Shown here: positions 1 to 8,150 of the stretch, piece by piece
How positions within the stretch are numbered: the first letter of the stretch is position 1
Layout of the letters: each line of letters starts with the position of its first letter
Translations under genes and position numbers: made by a program
Source: Rubrobacter aplysinae
Lineage (GTDB): Bacteria > Actinomycetota > Rubrobacteria > Rubrobacterales > Rubrobacteraceae
NCBI RefSeq assembly: GCF_001029505.1
Contig: NZ_LEKH01000006.1
Coordinates: 62,001 to 126,000, forward strand
Length of the DNA stretch: 64,000 nt
Reading direction: 5' to 3'
Notes under the pieces: model-generated
Database searches by the model: none
Told to the model about the DNA's origin: nothing
Seen by the model: the letters and a program-made list of their open reading frames with translations, nothing else

Positions 1-144
1 ACCCGCGTGCGCCCCCTGATGGACGTGCTGCTGGACCTCGCCGCCACCCGTGGAGCCCGCGTGGACTTCATGCGCGGCGAGGACGAGAACGCCGTGACCC
101 TGCGCGACGAGTTCGGCGGCGTCGCGGGACGCACCAGGTTCTAA
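1..144 (+). CDS. C-terminal fragment of an unidentified protein
   Basis: The frame is open from the first base and stops with TAA at 142-144, leaving 47 residues that end in an Asp-Glu-Phe-Gly-Gly and Arg-Thr-Arg-Phe stretch. Codon use is GC-rich like the neighbouring genes, and a strong hairpin follows 20 bases after the stop, as expected at a gene end. The fragment is too short for me to assign a family, and no catalytic motif is visible. The gene starts outside the window. Confidence 0.6.
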   Translation, partial: TRVRPLMDVLLDLAATRGARVDFMRGEDENAVTLRDEFGGVAGRTRF

Positions 145-163
145 CGGTAGGCGGATAGAGGCC

Positions 164-193
164 GAGGGGCGCGAGTCCGGCTCCGCGCCTCTC
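164..193 (+). terminator. GC-rich hairpin after the first gene
   Basis: A stem of about eleven pairs (GAGGGGCGCGAG against CTCCGCGCCTCTC with one mismatch and one bulge) closes a five-base loop. It sits 20 bases after the stop of the preceding gene. There is no T-run after it, so it is a terminator-like hairpin rather than a textbook intrinsic terminator. Confidence 0.45.
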
Positions 194-670
194 GAACGCT
201 CCCTTTCCCGGATCGTCTCGGTGGCTATCCGGGTATAAACTCTCCAACCGGGCCGCGCTGGCTGTCCGCGCTATATCATGGCAGGTACGCCTTCCACGGC
301 CGGCTTCAGCTTACGATCTGGACTGTGCCCAGGACAGCTATGATCATGATCGTGCGCGGAGCACACCGGGAGGCCGCCGCGTCCCACCCGGACCCAGATC
401 TGGCCCTCGAAGAGCGGCACGCCGGCGCGGCTCACGATGTAGTTCGGTCCGGCGTCGCCGGCGGTTGTGCCTCCTAACTCCATCCCCTCGATCAACTCTT
501 GCAGCGCGGCCCTGTGCGTGCCCGGTGACGTCGCCGCCTGCGAGGCTTGCCCGCACGCTTTTGAGGTAATCGCCGGACAACGGCTCCACCCCTCATCCGT
601 GGCCTACTGCGCTCCAGGATATTCGAGCCCAGATTCTACGCCAGAGGCCGCGCGAGCCCACGGCGGCTGT
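194..670. other. Gene-poor spacer with a possible decayed minus-strand reading frame
   Basis: This spacer has no convincing gene. On the minus strand a reading frame stays open from about position 600 down to 271; its only methionine codons lie near 495 and 483 and have no good ribosome-binding site. The segment Asn-Tyr-Ile-Val-Ser-Arg-Ala-Gly-Val-Pro-Leu-Phe-Glu-Gly looks protein-like, and the end contains a His-Asp-His-Asp-His cluster. A second minus frame carries a different start. This could be a decayed gene or chance; I do not call it a CDS. Confidence 0.3.
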
Positions 671-682
671 TACAGTAGCGTC
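671..682 (+). promoter_or_regulatory. -10 box of a leaderless promoter for the 2H phosphoesterase
   Basis: TACAGT at 671-676 fits the TANNNT -10 pattern and lies six bases before the ATG at 683. There is no Shine-Dalgarno sequence, so transcription probably begins at or beside the start codon. No clear -35 is visible. Confidence 0.45.
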
Positions 683-1378
683 ATGCAAGGCGTAAAGGGC
701 TATGAGGAGATCTGGGAGAGCTTCGTCTCCGAGCGGACGCTGGAGTTCGGCGGACACCGGGACCCGGAGTGGCAGTCTGGCCACGAGCTCTCGGCGTCGT
801 TCGTGATCCCGGTAGACGTCTCCCGGTTCGCGGACAGGCTGCAACCGATGCGGGACGCGCTGGAGAACGAGCCCTACGTGTCGCTGCACCCGGATCACTT
901 CATGCACATAACGCTCCTGCTTTTGGGCTTTCTAACGCCGGAGCCAGAGGAGACCAACGAGGTCTCCAGCCGGCGGTTGACGGAGCTCGGGGAGCACGCA
1001 AAGGAGGCGCTGGCGGACTTTCCGCCGTTCTCGGTGGAGCTCGCGAACCTCAACGCCTTCCCCGGCGCGGCGTTCGTCGAGGTCCACGACGGCGGTGGGA
1101 TCTCCCGCCTCCAGGACACGCTATGCTCGGGCTGCGGGCTCAAACGTCCCCCCGGCCCTCCCCACCTCACCCTCGCCTACCTCCAGGCCCCGGACGGCAC
1201 CCCGGCACCGGACAGCCTCGTCTCGGCGGTCTCCGAGTACCGGGACTGGCCGGTCGGCACCCTGGAGGTCGAGCGCGCCGAGCTCACTCTCCTGAACGTC
1301 CGCGACGAGTACCCGGAGCCCAGGACCCTCTGCGAGTTACCGCTTTCCGGCCGCCGGGAGGCTACCGGAAAGGCTTGA
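683..1378 (+). CDS. 2'-5' RNA ligase family protein (2H phosphoesterase)
   Basis: This 231-residue protein carries the paired histidine signature of the 2H phosphoesterase superfamily: His-Ile-Thr at residues 75-77 and His-Leu-Thr at 161-163, about 85 residues apart, each in a beta-strand context. Family members hydrolyse or ligate 2',3'-cyclic or 2'-5' phosphodiester bonds in RNA or small nucleotides; the substrate here is unknown. The frame is open further upstream to about 467, but residues before the ATG at 683 are low-quality and a TACAGT -10 box sits six bases before that ATG, so I chose 683. It stands alone, facing the polyphosphate operon. Confidence 0.8.
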   Translation: MQGVKGYEEIWESFVSERTLEFGGHRDPEWQSGHELSASFVIPVDVSRFADRLQPMRDALENEPYVSLHPDHFMHITLLLLGFLTPEPEETNEVSSRRLTELGEHAKEALADFPPFSVELANLNAFPGAAFVEVHDGGGISRLQDTLCSGCGLKRPPGPPHLTLAYLQAPDGTPAPDSLVSAVSEYRDWPVGTLEVERAELTLLNVRDEYPEPRTLCELPLSGRREATGKA

Positions 1379-1564
1379 AGTAGGGATGTCGGGAGCCGGA
1401 AAGCAGGAGAGTCTGCGCTACGGTGCGAGTCCGGCGGGACCCTGGAGGGGCGTGACCTTATCGGGAGGCAGCGGGAAGCGTTACGCACGCGATGCGAGTC
1501 GGGAGATCTTCCGGACGGCCTACCGCAGCCTCGTCGCTCCCCCTCCCGACTCGGCCTGACCGGC

Positions 1565-2161
1565 TCAGGCGCCCGGGTGTGGCGACCCCGGAGAGACGAG
1601 CCGGCGCAGGACGCCCGCCCCGGGCCGGAGCGCCTCTCCGGAGCCCCCGAAACGCACCACGACCACCCCGCCCTTTTTTATCTTGACCTCCAAGCCGCGC
1701 GGGTCGCCGGAGACCATGTACGCGGCCAGCTCGTGCAGGCTCGGCCGGTGCCCGACGAGCGCCACGGCTCCTGTACGGGGGAGTTCGCCTCTGGCTATCG
1801 CCGCCGTCAGGGCGGAGAACATGTCGGCCGCGGGCGTCTCGGGCGCCAGCTCGGGTAGCTCGCGTGGGGCGGGCCACAGGCCCTCGGATTCCAGTATCCC
1901 GGCGGTCTGCCAGGCTCTCGTGAGCGGGCTGCTAAAGACCGCGCCGACCCCGCTCTCCAGCCCTCCGAGGGTCCGGGCGGCGGTCCGGAAAGCCTCCTCA
2001 CCCCCGCGGGTCAGGGGCCGCAGGCGGTCGTCGGGCCAGGCCGCCGGGTCCCGCCGGTGGGCGACGGCGTGCCGCACGAGGTACACGTCCAGCCCGTCAC
2101 GGCCGCCGATGCCCCGGTGGCCTCCGAGCCCGTCTGGTTCCGGTGTGATCTCCCCGCGCAT
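1565..2161 (-). CDS. SixA-like histidine phosphatase
   Basis: This 198-residue protein belongs to the histidine phosphatase (phosphoglycerate mutase-like) superfamily. The catalytic Arg-His-Ala is at residues 30-32, a Ser-Ser-Pro-Leu-Thr-Arg-Ala motif follows near residue 95, and the second catalytic histidine lies in a Gly-His-Arg-Pro-Ser segment in the C-terminal half. The RHA rather than RHG triad and the short length resemble SixA, which removes phosphate from phosphohistidine. It is the last gene of the polyphosphate operon, starting eleven bases after the CYTH-CHAD stop. A role on phosphohistidine proteins or polyphosphate-linked substrates is inference; the catalytic class is well supported. 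Confidence 0.8.
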   Translation of the reverse strand: MRGEITPEPDGLGGHRGIGGRDGLDVYLVRHAVAHRRDPAAWPDDRLRPLTRGGEEAFRTAARTLGGLESGVGAVFSSPLTRAWQTAGILESEGLWPAPRELPELAPETPAADMFSALTAAIARGELPRTGAVALVGHRPSLHELAAYMVSGDPRGLEVKIKKGGVVVVRFGGSGEALRPGAGVLRRLVSPGSPHPGA

Positions 2162-2172
2162 GACCTTCCGGG

Positions 2173-3906
2173 CTAACCGCCGTCTGGCCCGGACCCCTCT
2201 TCCCGCTCTTCCCGCTCTTCGTGTTCTTCGTGTTCTTCGTGTTCTTTCCGCGCTTTCTTCATCGCCTTCTCCAGGCGTTTGCGGGGCTTGCCCTTTATGC
2301 CGGAGTAGGCTGCGGGGAAGTCCCGCCGCAACTCCTCCGCCTCTAGGGTGCGGCGGGCGGCGACACCGCCGGCGGCGAATACGGCCGCGCGCGAGAGTTC
2401 GGGCGTACCTTCTCCGGACTCACCGGCCTCGAAGGCTATACGCCTGAGACGTTCCCGGGCGGCCTCGGCATCCTGTAGCCCACCGAGCACGTCCTGGAGG
2501 GGTTTTATACGTTTCACGAGCTTGCGGGCGGGGTCTCCGTAGACCTCTTCGAGCGGCTCCACGAGGTAGAGCAGCCGCTTGCAGCGCTTGCGCAGGGCGT
2601 GGTAGTCACCGGCGGGGGACTCGGGGCAGATCCGGTCGCCGGTCTTGCGGACGCGCCGGTAGGCGTGGCGGACGAGTTCCGGCGCGGCCTCGACGACGGG
2701 CTCGTCGGAGGGATTATTGCGGCGTGAGGGTCCGAGCCGCAGGGTGCGGGAGAGCGTATCCACGAGCCGCTCGTAACGCCCGGAGTCGAGCTCGGCGAGC
2801 ATCCTCTCCCTGGCCCCGGCGTGCTCGCCCCGGAGTACGCCGCGCAGCTCCTCTAGCGGGCCGTGATCCTCCCCGGGGGAGGAGGCGATACACCTCTCCA
2901 GGCTCTCTAGCTGCCCGTCGAGATCCCGCACCTCGCCGAGCACGGTGGCGAAGTGCTTTAGCTCCGGCTCGAAGCGCCGCTCCTCCTCGGGGAGCGCGGC
3001 CCGCAGCCGGTGGCCGGCGAGGCGCATACCGTGTACCTCCCCGGGGTCCTCGCCGAGCCGCACGCCGGGCTCGTGGCCCAGGAACTCCCTGAGCTGCCGC
3101 CGCATCACGGCGTAGGCGGTCTCCCCGAGGGTGAGCGAGGGGTCGATCTCCTCCGGTCCGAAGTCGGGCTCCTCCGGCGGCTGTATCCCCCGGGCCATGA
3201 GACCGGCCCCGAACTTGGACTCGGCGGCCGGCGTGAGCCCGCACGTCTCGCGCAGCTCGGAGACGAAAGGCTCCAGGCTCTCCCGGCCACCGGGCCCCAC
3301 CTCGACCTCGACCCGGTAGAGCCGGACGGGCCCGGCGCCGGGGACCGGTATCTCGGTCTCGTCTGTGGCGAGCTCTCCGGCTGCCGTGGACTCGGAGGAG
3401 CCGCCGTCTGCTGCGGTGGAGGAGAGGGTGAGCGGGTACGCCACCCGGCGGGTGCGGACCTCGAAAAGCTCCCCGAGCCGCCGGTCGGCGGCGAGCGCCC
3501 GCAGCCGGGTGCCCACCGGTCCCTCCGTCTCCTCCGGCGCCTCCCCGGAGGAGAGGGGCTCGGAGATCTCCCGCCGACGCCTGACACCGCCACCGCCGGC
3601 CTCCGCGAGAGACTTCAGCGTGGCCTCCGAGCTCTTACCGCGGCTGCGGACCCGCAGGGCGTATCCGGCCCGCCACAGCCTCCGGTCCTCGGTGTCGAGG
3701 TAACGATCCGTCAGGAGCAGCGTCTTCCCGTCGCCGACCGAGAGGCCGCCGGAGTCGCCAACCGCTCCCCTCTCCACCCTGTCTCCCAGCCAATCCCGTA
3801 CCGCGCCTATATCCGCGGCCTCGAACTGCCACTCGGTCTCCCGGTGGTCGGTAGCCGTCTCGCCCCGCACGCCCGTCCTCTGTGAGTCGCCTGAGTCGCC
3901 TAACAT
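2173..3906 (-). CDS. CYTH and CHAD domain protein
   Basis: The 577-residue protein has an N-terminal CYTH domain (about residues 25-260), of the fold that binds triphosphate-containing substrates and polyphosphate, and a C-terminal CHAD domain (about 285-550), a helical, histidine-rich domain known to bind polyphosphate. It follows ppx and ppk1 on the same strand, 82 bases after ppk1, and is followed by a SixA-like phosphatase, which fits a polyphosphate-granule role. The last 25 residues are almost only Glu, His and Arg, encoded by a 9-bp tandem repeat, and a basic Lys/Arg-rich stretch precedes them. I cannot tell whether the CYTH active site is a live triphosphatase. Confidence 0.88.
   Translation of the reverse strand: MLGDSGDSQRTGVRGETATDHRETEWQFEAADIGAVRDWLGDRVERGAVGDSGGLSVGDGKTLLLTDRYLDTEDRRLWRAGYALRVRSRGKSSEATLKSLAEAGGGGVRRRREISEPLSSGEAPEETEGPVGTRLRALAADRRLGELFEVRTRRVAYPLTLSSTAADGGSSESTAAGELATDETEIPVPGAGPVRLYRVEVEVGPGGRESLEPFVSELRETCGLTPAAESKFGAGLMARGIQPPEEPDFGPEEIDPSLTLGETAYAVMRRQLREFLGHEPGVRLGEDPGEVHGMRLAGHRLRAALPEEERRFEPELKHFATVLGEVRDLDGQLESLERCIASSPGEDHGPLEELRGVLRGEHAGARERMLAELDSGRYERLVDTLSRTLRLGPSRRNNPSDEPVVEAAPELVRHAYRRVRKTGDRICPESPAGDYHALRKRCKRLLYLVEPLEEVYGDPARKLVKRIKPLQDVLGGLQDAEAARERLRRIAFEAGESGEGTPELSRAAVFAAGGVAARRTLEAEELRRDFPAAYSGIKGKPRKRLEKAMKKARKEHEEHEEHEEREEREEGSGPDGG
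2203..2247. repeat. Five 9-bp tandem repeats inside the CYTH-CHAD gene
   Basis: Two copies of CCGCTCTTC are followed by three copies of GTGTTCTTC (the last ends in T). On the coding strand they encode Glu-Glu-His and Glu-Glu-Arg triplets in the acidic tail. The units are in frame, so copy-number change would alter tail length without breaking the gene. Confidence 0.85.
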
Positions 3907-3988
3907 GGACTATCTACAATAGCACCACTCACGTTTTTCCCGCCAGCTTCCCGGCTCTCTCAGACTCCTACTGGTAATCTTTGACCTT

Positions 3989-6211
3989 CTATGGCGGGTC
4001 TTGCAGGAGTGCGGCCTGGCTGTCGAATGGTTCCCCGCCCTGCGGCGGGTGCAGGCGCTTGGAGGTCCCGTCGGGGCGTAGCTCCCAGGCGTTCGCGGTG
4101 TCGGCGAGCTGGAGGTCCAGGATGTTCCGGACCTTCTCGCGGTGGCGTCTCTCGCGCAGCGGGAAGAGCGTCTCCACGCGGCGGTCGAGGTTGCGCTGCA
4201 TGAGGTCGGCGCTGGAGAGGTACACCTTCTCGTCAGCCTCGCTCTTGCCCGAGCCGTCGTGGAAGGCGTAGGCGCGGGCGTGCTCCAGAAAGCGTCCGAC
4301 GATGGAGATGACGCGGATGTTCTCGCTCACCCCTTCGAGACCGGGCCGCAGGCAGCAGATGCCGCGGATGATCATCTCTATCTTGACCCCGGCCTGTGAC
4401 GCCTGATAGAAAAGCTCTATAAGGCGCGGGTCGGTCAGGGAGTTCATCTTGCAGGTGATACGCGCGGTCTCCCCGGCTCCTGCCTTCTCGATCTGCTCCC
4501 GGATCAGGCTCGCCAGCCCGTCGCGCAGGTTCAGCGGAGAGACCATCAGTCTGTGGTACTCCTCCTGCTCGGAGTAGCCGGTGAGGTAGTTGAAGATGTC
4601 CGAGCCGTCCTCCCCGACCTCCTGGTCGGCGGTAAAGTACGAGAAGTCCGTGTACAGCCGGGCCGTAGAGGGGTTGTAGTTTCCGGTGCCGAGGTGGACG
4701 TAGCGCCTAAGGGTCGTGTTCTCTCCCGAGCCCTCCCGGCGCACCACGAGGCAGACCTTGGCGTGGGTCTTGAGGCCCACTATCCCGTAGGCGACGTGTA
4801 CGCCCCGGGCCTCTAGCTGCCGGGCCCAGGTGATGTTCGGCTCCTCGTCGAAGCGGGCCTTCAGCTCAACGAGCGCCGCGACCTGGGTCTGCTCGTCCCG
4901 GGCCTCAGAGAGAGCGTCCACGACCGGGGAGTTGGATCCCACCCGGTACAGGGTCTGTTTTATGGCGAGCACGTTCGGGTCGGCGGCGGCGGCGCGGGCG
5001 AAGTCCACGAACGGCGAGAAAGACTCGTACGGGTGATACAGCAGGATGTCTCCCTGCCGGATGGCGGAGAAGACCGAGCCCGATCCCCGGAACTCGGGCG
5101 GGTAACGCGGGGCTATCGGGGCGTAGAGCAGGTCGGGGCGGTCGAGCTTCGTAAGGTCCGAGAGATCCGCCAGCCCTATGGGCTCCGGGACCGCGTAGAC
5201 CGCGCCCGGCCCGACCTTAAGGTTGTCGGCGAGCCACTCTCTGAGCTCCTCGGGCATCCCGTCGGTCACGACGAGCCTCACGCTCTGGCCGAACCAGCGG
5301 CTCTCCAGCTCGCCCTCGATGGTCTGCAAGAGGTCGGCCGCCTCGTCCTCCTCTATGTCGAGGTCGGCGTTGCGGGTCATCTGGAACACGTAGCTCGCGG
5401 CCACGCTCTTGCCCGGGAAGAGCTCGTCGAGGTTCGCGGCTATGACCTCCTCGATGCGGACCAGCCGGTGCTCGTTGCGGGCACCGGCCGCGCCCGCGGC
5501 GGCCCCAGTTTCCTCCTCCCTGTTACCGCTCCTATCGTCCTTACCGACCTCGGGCACGGGCATGAAGCGGTCTATGGTGGCGGGGACCTTGATGCGGGCC
5601 ATCACCTTGCGCCCGTCCTCCTCCTCTATGACGACCAGCAGGTTAAGCGACAGGTTCGAGATGTGCGGGAACGGGTGCGAGGGATCTATGGCGAGCGGGG
5701 TGAGTATGGGAAGCACCTCGCGGGCGAACCTCTCCCTGAGCCCTTGCCGCTCGCGCTTTAGGAGCCTCTCGTGGGGGACGAGCTTTATGCCTTCCTCGGC
5801 GAGGGCGGGCATCAGCTCCCTGTCCATTATGCGCCGGCGCTCCTCGAAGAACTGCTCGGTGTGCTCCTTGACCCGGGCGAGCTGCTCCTCGGGGGTCATG
5901 CGATCCGGTACGGGGTTCGTGAGCCCGGAGGCGACCTGCTGCTGTAGCCCGGAAACCCGGATCATGAAGAACTCGTCCAGGTTGGTCTCGGAGATGGCGA
6001 CGAACCTGACCCTCTCCAAGAGTGGATGCCGGTCGTCGCGGGCCTGGGCCAGCACCCGGTCGTTGAACGCGAGCCACGACAGCTCCCGGTTTATGTACAG
6101 CGCCGGGTCGGAGAGATTCTGGCCCGTCGGGTCCGTGCCGTGGCCGCGCTCCACCGCCTCCCGGTGCTTGGCCTCCCGGTGGGCGGTCTCCCTGCGTACG
6201 GTATCCGTCAT
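3989..6211 (-). CDS. ppk1: Polyphosphate kinase 1
   Basis: This 740-residue protein makes polyphosphate from ATP and fits the usual PPK1 length. The N-terminal domain begins with Tyr-Ile-Asn-Arg-Glu-Leu-Ser-Trp-Leu-Ala-Phe-Asn, and the Ser-Glu-Thr-Asn-Leu-Asp-Glu-Phe-Phe motif follows. The autophosphorylated histidine lies in Lys-Thr-His-Ala-Lys-Val, and a Gly-Thr-Gly-Asn-Tyr-Asn motif precedes the C-terminal lobe. I chose the ATG at 6211 because it overlaps the ppx stop as ATGA and places the conserved N-terminus correctly; the frame is open upstream but that is ppx shadow. It is translationally coupled to ppx and heads toward the CYTH-CHAD gene. Confidence 0.95.
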   Translation of the reverse strand: MTDTVRRETAHREAKHREAVERGHGTDPTGQNLSDPALYINRELSWLAFNDRVLAQARDDRHPLLERVRFVAISETNLDEFFMIRVSGLQQQVASGLTNPVPDRMTPEEQLARVKEHTEQFFEERRRIMDRELMPALAEEGIKLVPHERLLKRERQGLRERFAREVLPILTPLAIDPSHPFPHISNLSLNLLVVIEEEDGRKVMARIKVPATIDRFMPVPEVGKDDRSGNREEETGAAAGAAGARNEHRLVRIEEVIAANLDELFPGKSVAASYVFQMTRNADLDIEEDEAADLLQTIEGELESRWFGQSVRLVVTDGMPEELREWLADNLKVGPGAVYAVPEPIGLADLSDLTKLDRPDLLYAPIAPRYPPEFRGSGSVFSAIRQGDILLYHPYESFSPFVDFARAAAADPNVLAIKQTLYRVGSNSPVVDALSEARDEQTQVAALVELKARFDEEPNITWARQLEARGVHVAYGIVGLKTHAKVCLVVRREGSGENTTLRRYVHLGTGNYNPSTARLYTDFSYFTADQEVGEDGSDIFNYLTGYSEQEEYHRLMVSPLNLRDGLASLIREQIEKAGAGETARITCKMNSLTDPRLIELFYQASQAGVKIEMIIRGICCLRPGLEGVSENIRVISIVGRFLEHARAYAFHDGSGKSEADEKVYLSSADLMQRNLDRRVETLFPLRERRHREKVRNILDLQLADTANAWELRPDGTSKRLHPPQGGEPFDSQAALLQDPP

Positions 6212-7197
6212 GCTCCCTCCTCGATAAGCGTCCCGTGACCTCCGACGCCCCCGAGCTCCCCGGCCATCGTGAGGACCGCCCCCTCCCGGAGGCCGCCGCG
6301 CACCACCACGAGGCGCTCGCGGCCGAAGTGCTCCAGCACCGCCGCCAGGGTCTCCGCGGCGGCCGGCAGCACCCGCGCCCGCTCGGGGGCGAGACCCTGC
6401 TCCCGGGCCAGCACGCCAGAGGGCCGGTCGCTTATCTCCGACGCGAGGCCGCGCAGCCTCCCCTGTGTGAGGGTGTCGCGGGTGATCTTGACCATCGCCC
6501 GTGCCGAGCCGCCCACGGCGACTATCGGGGTGTCCTCCGGTAGCTCCCAGCCCGTTAGCGCGCCAAGGCTCTTCAGGTCGTTTAGGACGCCCTCGCGCAC
6601 CCGGGATAGATCCTCCGGGGAAGGCGGGTCTCCTTCCACGTAACGCTCCGTGGTGCGGTTGGTGCCCAGTGGCAGAGAGACGCGGGCCGTGGGCCCGCCG
6701 GAGGCGTCGCCCAGTATGAGCTGGGCCGAGCCGCCGCCGAGGTCCACCACTAGCGCCGGGCTCTCCCACGAGATACCGGCCCAGCTCCCGGCCGAGAGAG
6801 CGCCCCGGAAGCCGAGCAGAGCCTCCTCCTCGCCGGATATGAGCCTGACCCCGAGCCCCGTGCTCCGCCGCACCCGCTCCGTGAGCTCAGGCCCGTTATC
6901 GGCGTCCCGCACGGCGCTGGTCGCGAGCACCGCAGGCTCGGCCGCGCCGTTGAGAGCCGAGATGCGGGCGAACATCTCGATGGCCGAGGCCCCGACCTCC
7001 AGCCGCCCGGCCTCGATGCCGCCGGTCTTCTCCACGCCCGAGCCGAGCCTGGCCGAGACCTTCTCGCCGGTAACCGGGACCACCGCCCCGCCATCCACCT
7101 CACCGACCAGCAGGTGGATGGTGTTCGAGCCGACGTCTATTACCCCGTATCTCTGGTTTTCGGAATTTCCTCGGCTTACAAGGCTCTCCCGGCTCAA
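6208..7197 (-). CDS. ppx: Ppx/GppA family exopolyphosphatase
   Basis: This 329-residue protein has the actin-like ATPase fold of exopolyphosphatase and guanosine pentaphosphate phosphatases. The first phosphate loop Asp-Val-Gly-Ser-Asn-Thr is near residue 21 and the second, Asp-Leu-Gly-Gly-Gly-Ser-Ala, near residue 150. The length fits the short actinobacterial form lacking the C-terminal HD-like domain. It starts with TTG at 7197 behind an AGGAGGT ribosome-binding site, and its stop overlaps ppk1. Having the degrading and synthesising enzymes in one operon suggests control of polyphosphate level; whether it prefers polyphosphate or pppGpp cannot be read from sequence. Confidence 0.92.
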   Translation of the reverse strand: MSRESLVSRGNSENQRYGVIDVGSNTIHLLVGEVDGGAVVPVTGEKVSARLGSGVEKTGGIEAGRLEVGASAIEMFARISALNGAAEPAVLATSAVRDADNGPELTERVRRSTGLGVRLISGEEEALLGFRGALSAGSWAGISWESPALVVDLGGGSAQLILGDASGGPTARVSLPLGTNRTTERYVEGDPPSPEDLSRVREGVLNDLKSLGALTGWELPEDTPIVAVGGSARAMVKITRDTLTQGRLRGLASEISDRPSGVLAREQGLAPERARVLPAAAETLAAVLEHFGRERLVVVRGGLREGAVLTMAGELGGVGGHGTLIEEGA

Positions 7198-7231
7198 CCC
7201 GACCTCCTAGCAATCCCGGCTCCGGGCCCGC

Positions 7232-7263
7232 GCATACGCGTATAACGCGCATACGCGTATAAC
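7232..7263. repeat. Two direct copies of a palindromic 15-mer between ppx and the ferredoxin fusion gene
   Basis: GCATACGCGTATAAC occurs at 7232-7246 and 7249-7263, a 17-bp period. Each copy contains the perfect 10-bp palindrome ATACGCGTAT. The pair lies in the divergent promoter region, 35 bases upstream of ppx and 96 upstream of the fusion gene, which is where a dimeric repressor or activator would bind. No regulator gene is adjacent. Confidence 0.6.
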
Positions 7264-7359
7264 CTCCCACATCCGGGATCATAACACCGCCCGAGACGAC
7301 CCGGACTTCGTGGTATCTTCAGGTTATCGGGAATGACTCTCAGTTTGGAGGTAGCGGGC

Positions 7360-8118
7360 TTGAGCAAACGAGAGGCCGGGATGGACCGGATGGGACAAGA
7401 GGAGGTCGCGGTCTGGCTGGAAGAGATGGCCGCGCGGATCAGGAGCGGCACCTTGACGGTGGACGGGGAGAGGTTGGATCTCCCGGCGCAACTCGGGTCC
7501 AGCGTGAAGAGCAAGACCAAGGACGGCCACCGCCGGCTAAAGCTCGAGATCGAGTGGCCAGAAGAGCCGGGCCCCGCCAAGACCTCGAAAAAGGACGAAA
7601 AGAAGAACGAGAAGAAGGGTAAGAAGAAAAGCAAGCAAGACCGAAAGGTCGAGAAGGACGAGAAAACGCCGGAGTACGCGCAAGACGCCGCCTCGAAGCA
7701 GGAGACCGGAGGACCGGGACCCGGTACGAACGGTAGCGTCCACGGCGGAGAGGCCGTGGAGACCGCAAGAAGCTCCGGCAAGTGTGGCAGCGTCCGCGAC
7801 TACGACTCGCACGTGCTGGTGTGCAAGGGCGGCGACTGCTCGAAGAAGGGCGGCAGGGAGACCAAAAAGGCGCTCAAGAGCGGCCTGCGCGCGGAGGGCC
7901 TGAACGGGGACGTGCGGGTGGACTCCGTGGAATGTCTCGGCCTGTGCAAGCAGGGTCCGAACGTAATCGTCTACCCCGAGGGTAGCTGGTACCTCGGGCT
8001 CAAGGAGGGCGACGTGCCAGAGGTCGTCGAGAAGCACCTCGCGGGCGGCGAGCCCGTCGAGCGTCTCGCCGCCGAGCGCAGGCCACGCAAGGGGGCCGCG
8101 CAAAAGGCGAAGGGGTAG
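7360..8118 (+). CDS. amphi-Trp domain fused to a thioredoxin-like [2Fe-2S] ferredoxin domain
   Basis: This 252-residue protein has three parts. Residues 1-70 look like an amphi-Trp domain (amphipathic helix, then a strand ending Glu-Ile-Glu-Trp near residue 66). Residues 75-140 are a Lys/Glu-rich, low-complexity linker. Residues 150-230 match the thioredoxin-like [2Fe-2S] ferredoxin family, with cysteines at about 155, 160, 192 and 196 and the Gly-Pro-Asn-Val-Ile-Val-Tyr-Pro segment. I chose TTG at 7360, seven bases after a GGAGG, over the ATG at 7333, which has no ribosome-binding site. It diverges from the polyphosphate operon. A redox or [2Fe-2S] sensing role is inference. Confidence 0.75.
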   Translation: MSKREAGMDRMGQEEVAVWLEEMAARIRSGTLTVDGERLDLPAQLGSSVKSKTKDGHRRLKLEIEWPEEPGPAKTSKKDEKKNEKKGKKKSKQDRKVEKDEKTPEYAQDAASKQETGGPGPGTNGSVHGGEAVETARSSGKCGSVRDYDSHVLVCKGGDCSKKGGRETKKALKSGLRAEGLNGDVRVDSVECLGLCKQGPNVIVYPEGSWYLGLKEGDVPEVVEKHLAGGEPVERLAAERRPRKGAAQKAKG

Positions 8119-8150
8119 GTAGGCCGCCCGGCGGCTGCCGGACGGCCTAC
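8119..8150. terminator. Bidirectional hairpin between convergent genes
   Basis: GTAGGCCG pairs with CGGCCTAC, extended by CCG/CGG pairs inside, between the end of the ferredoxin fusion gene and the end of the isochorismatase-like gene. It overlaps the stop codon of the latter. There is no long T-run on either side. Confidence 0.5.

Noticed and set aside
271-495. Minus-strand 74-residue frame in the first spacer
   Set aside because: It looks somewhat protein-like but has no ribosome-binding site and no recognised family; kept only as a note on the spacer.
467-682. Upstream extension of the 2H phosphoesterase frame
   Set aside because: The added residues are not family-like, and a TACAGT box sits six bases before the ATG at 683.
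1379-1564. Possible structured RNA between the 2H phosphoesterase and the SixA-like gene
   Set aside because: GC-rich self-complementarity is easy to find here, and no known RNA family core was recognised.
6212-6769. N-terminal extension of ppk1 across ppx
   Set aside because: It is the out-of-frame shadow of ppx; the ATGA overlap at 6208-6211 gives the right start.
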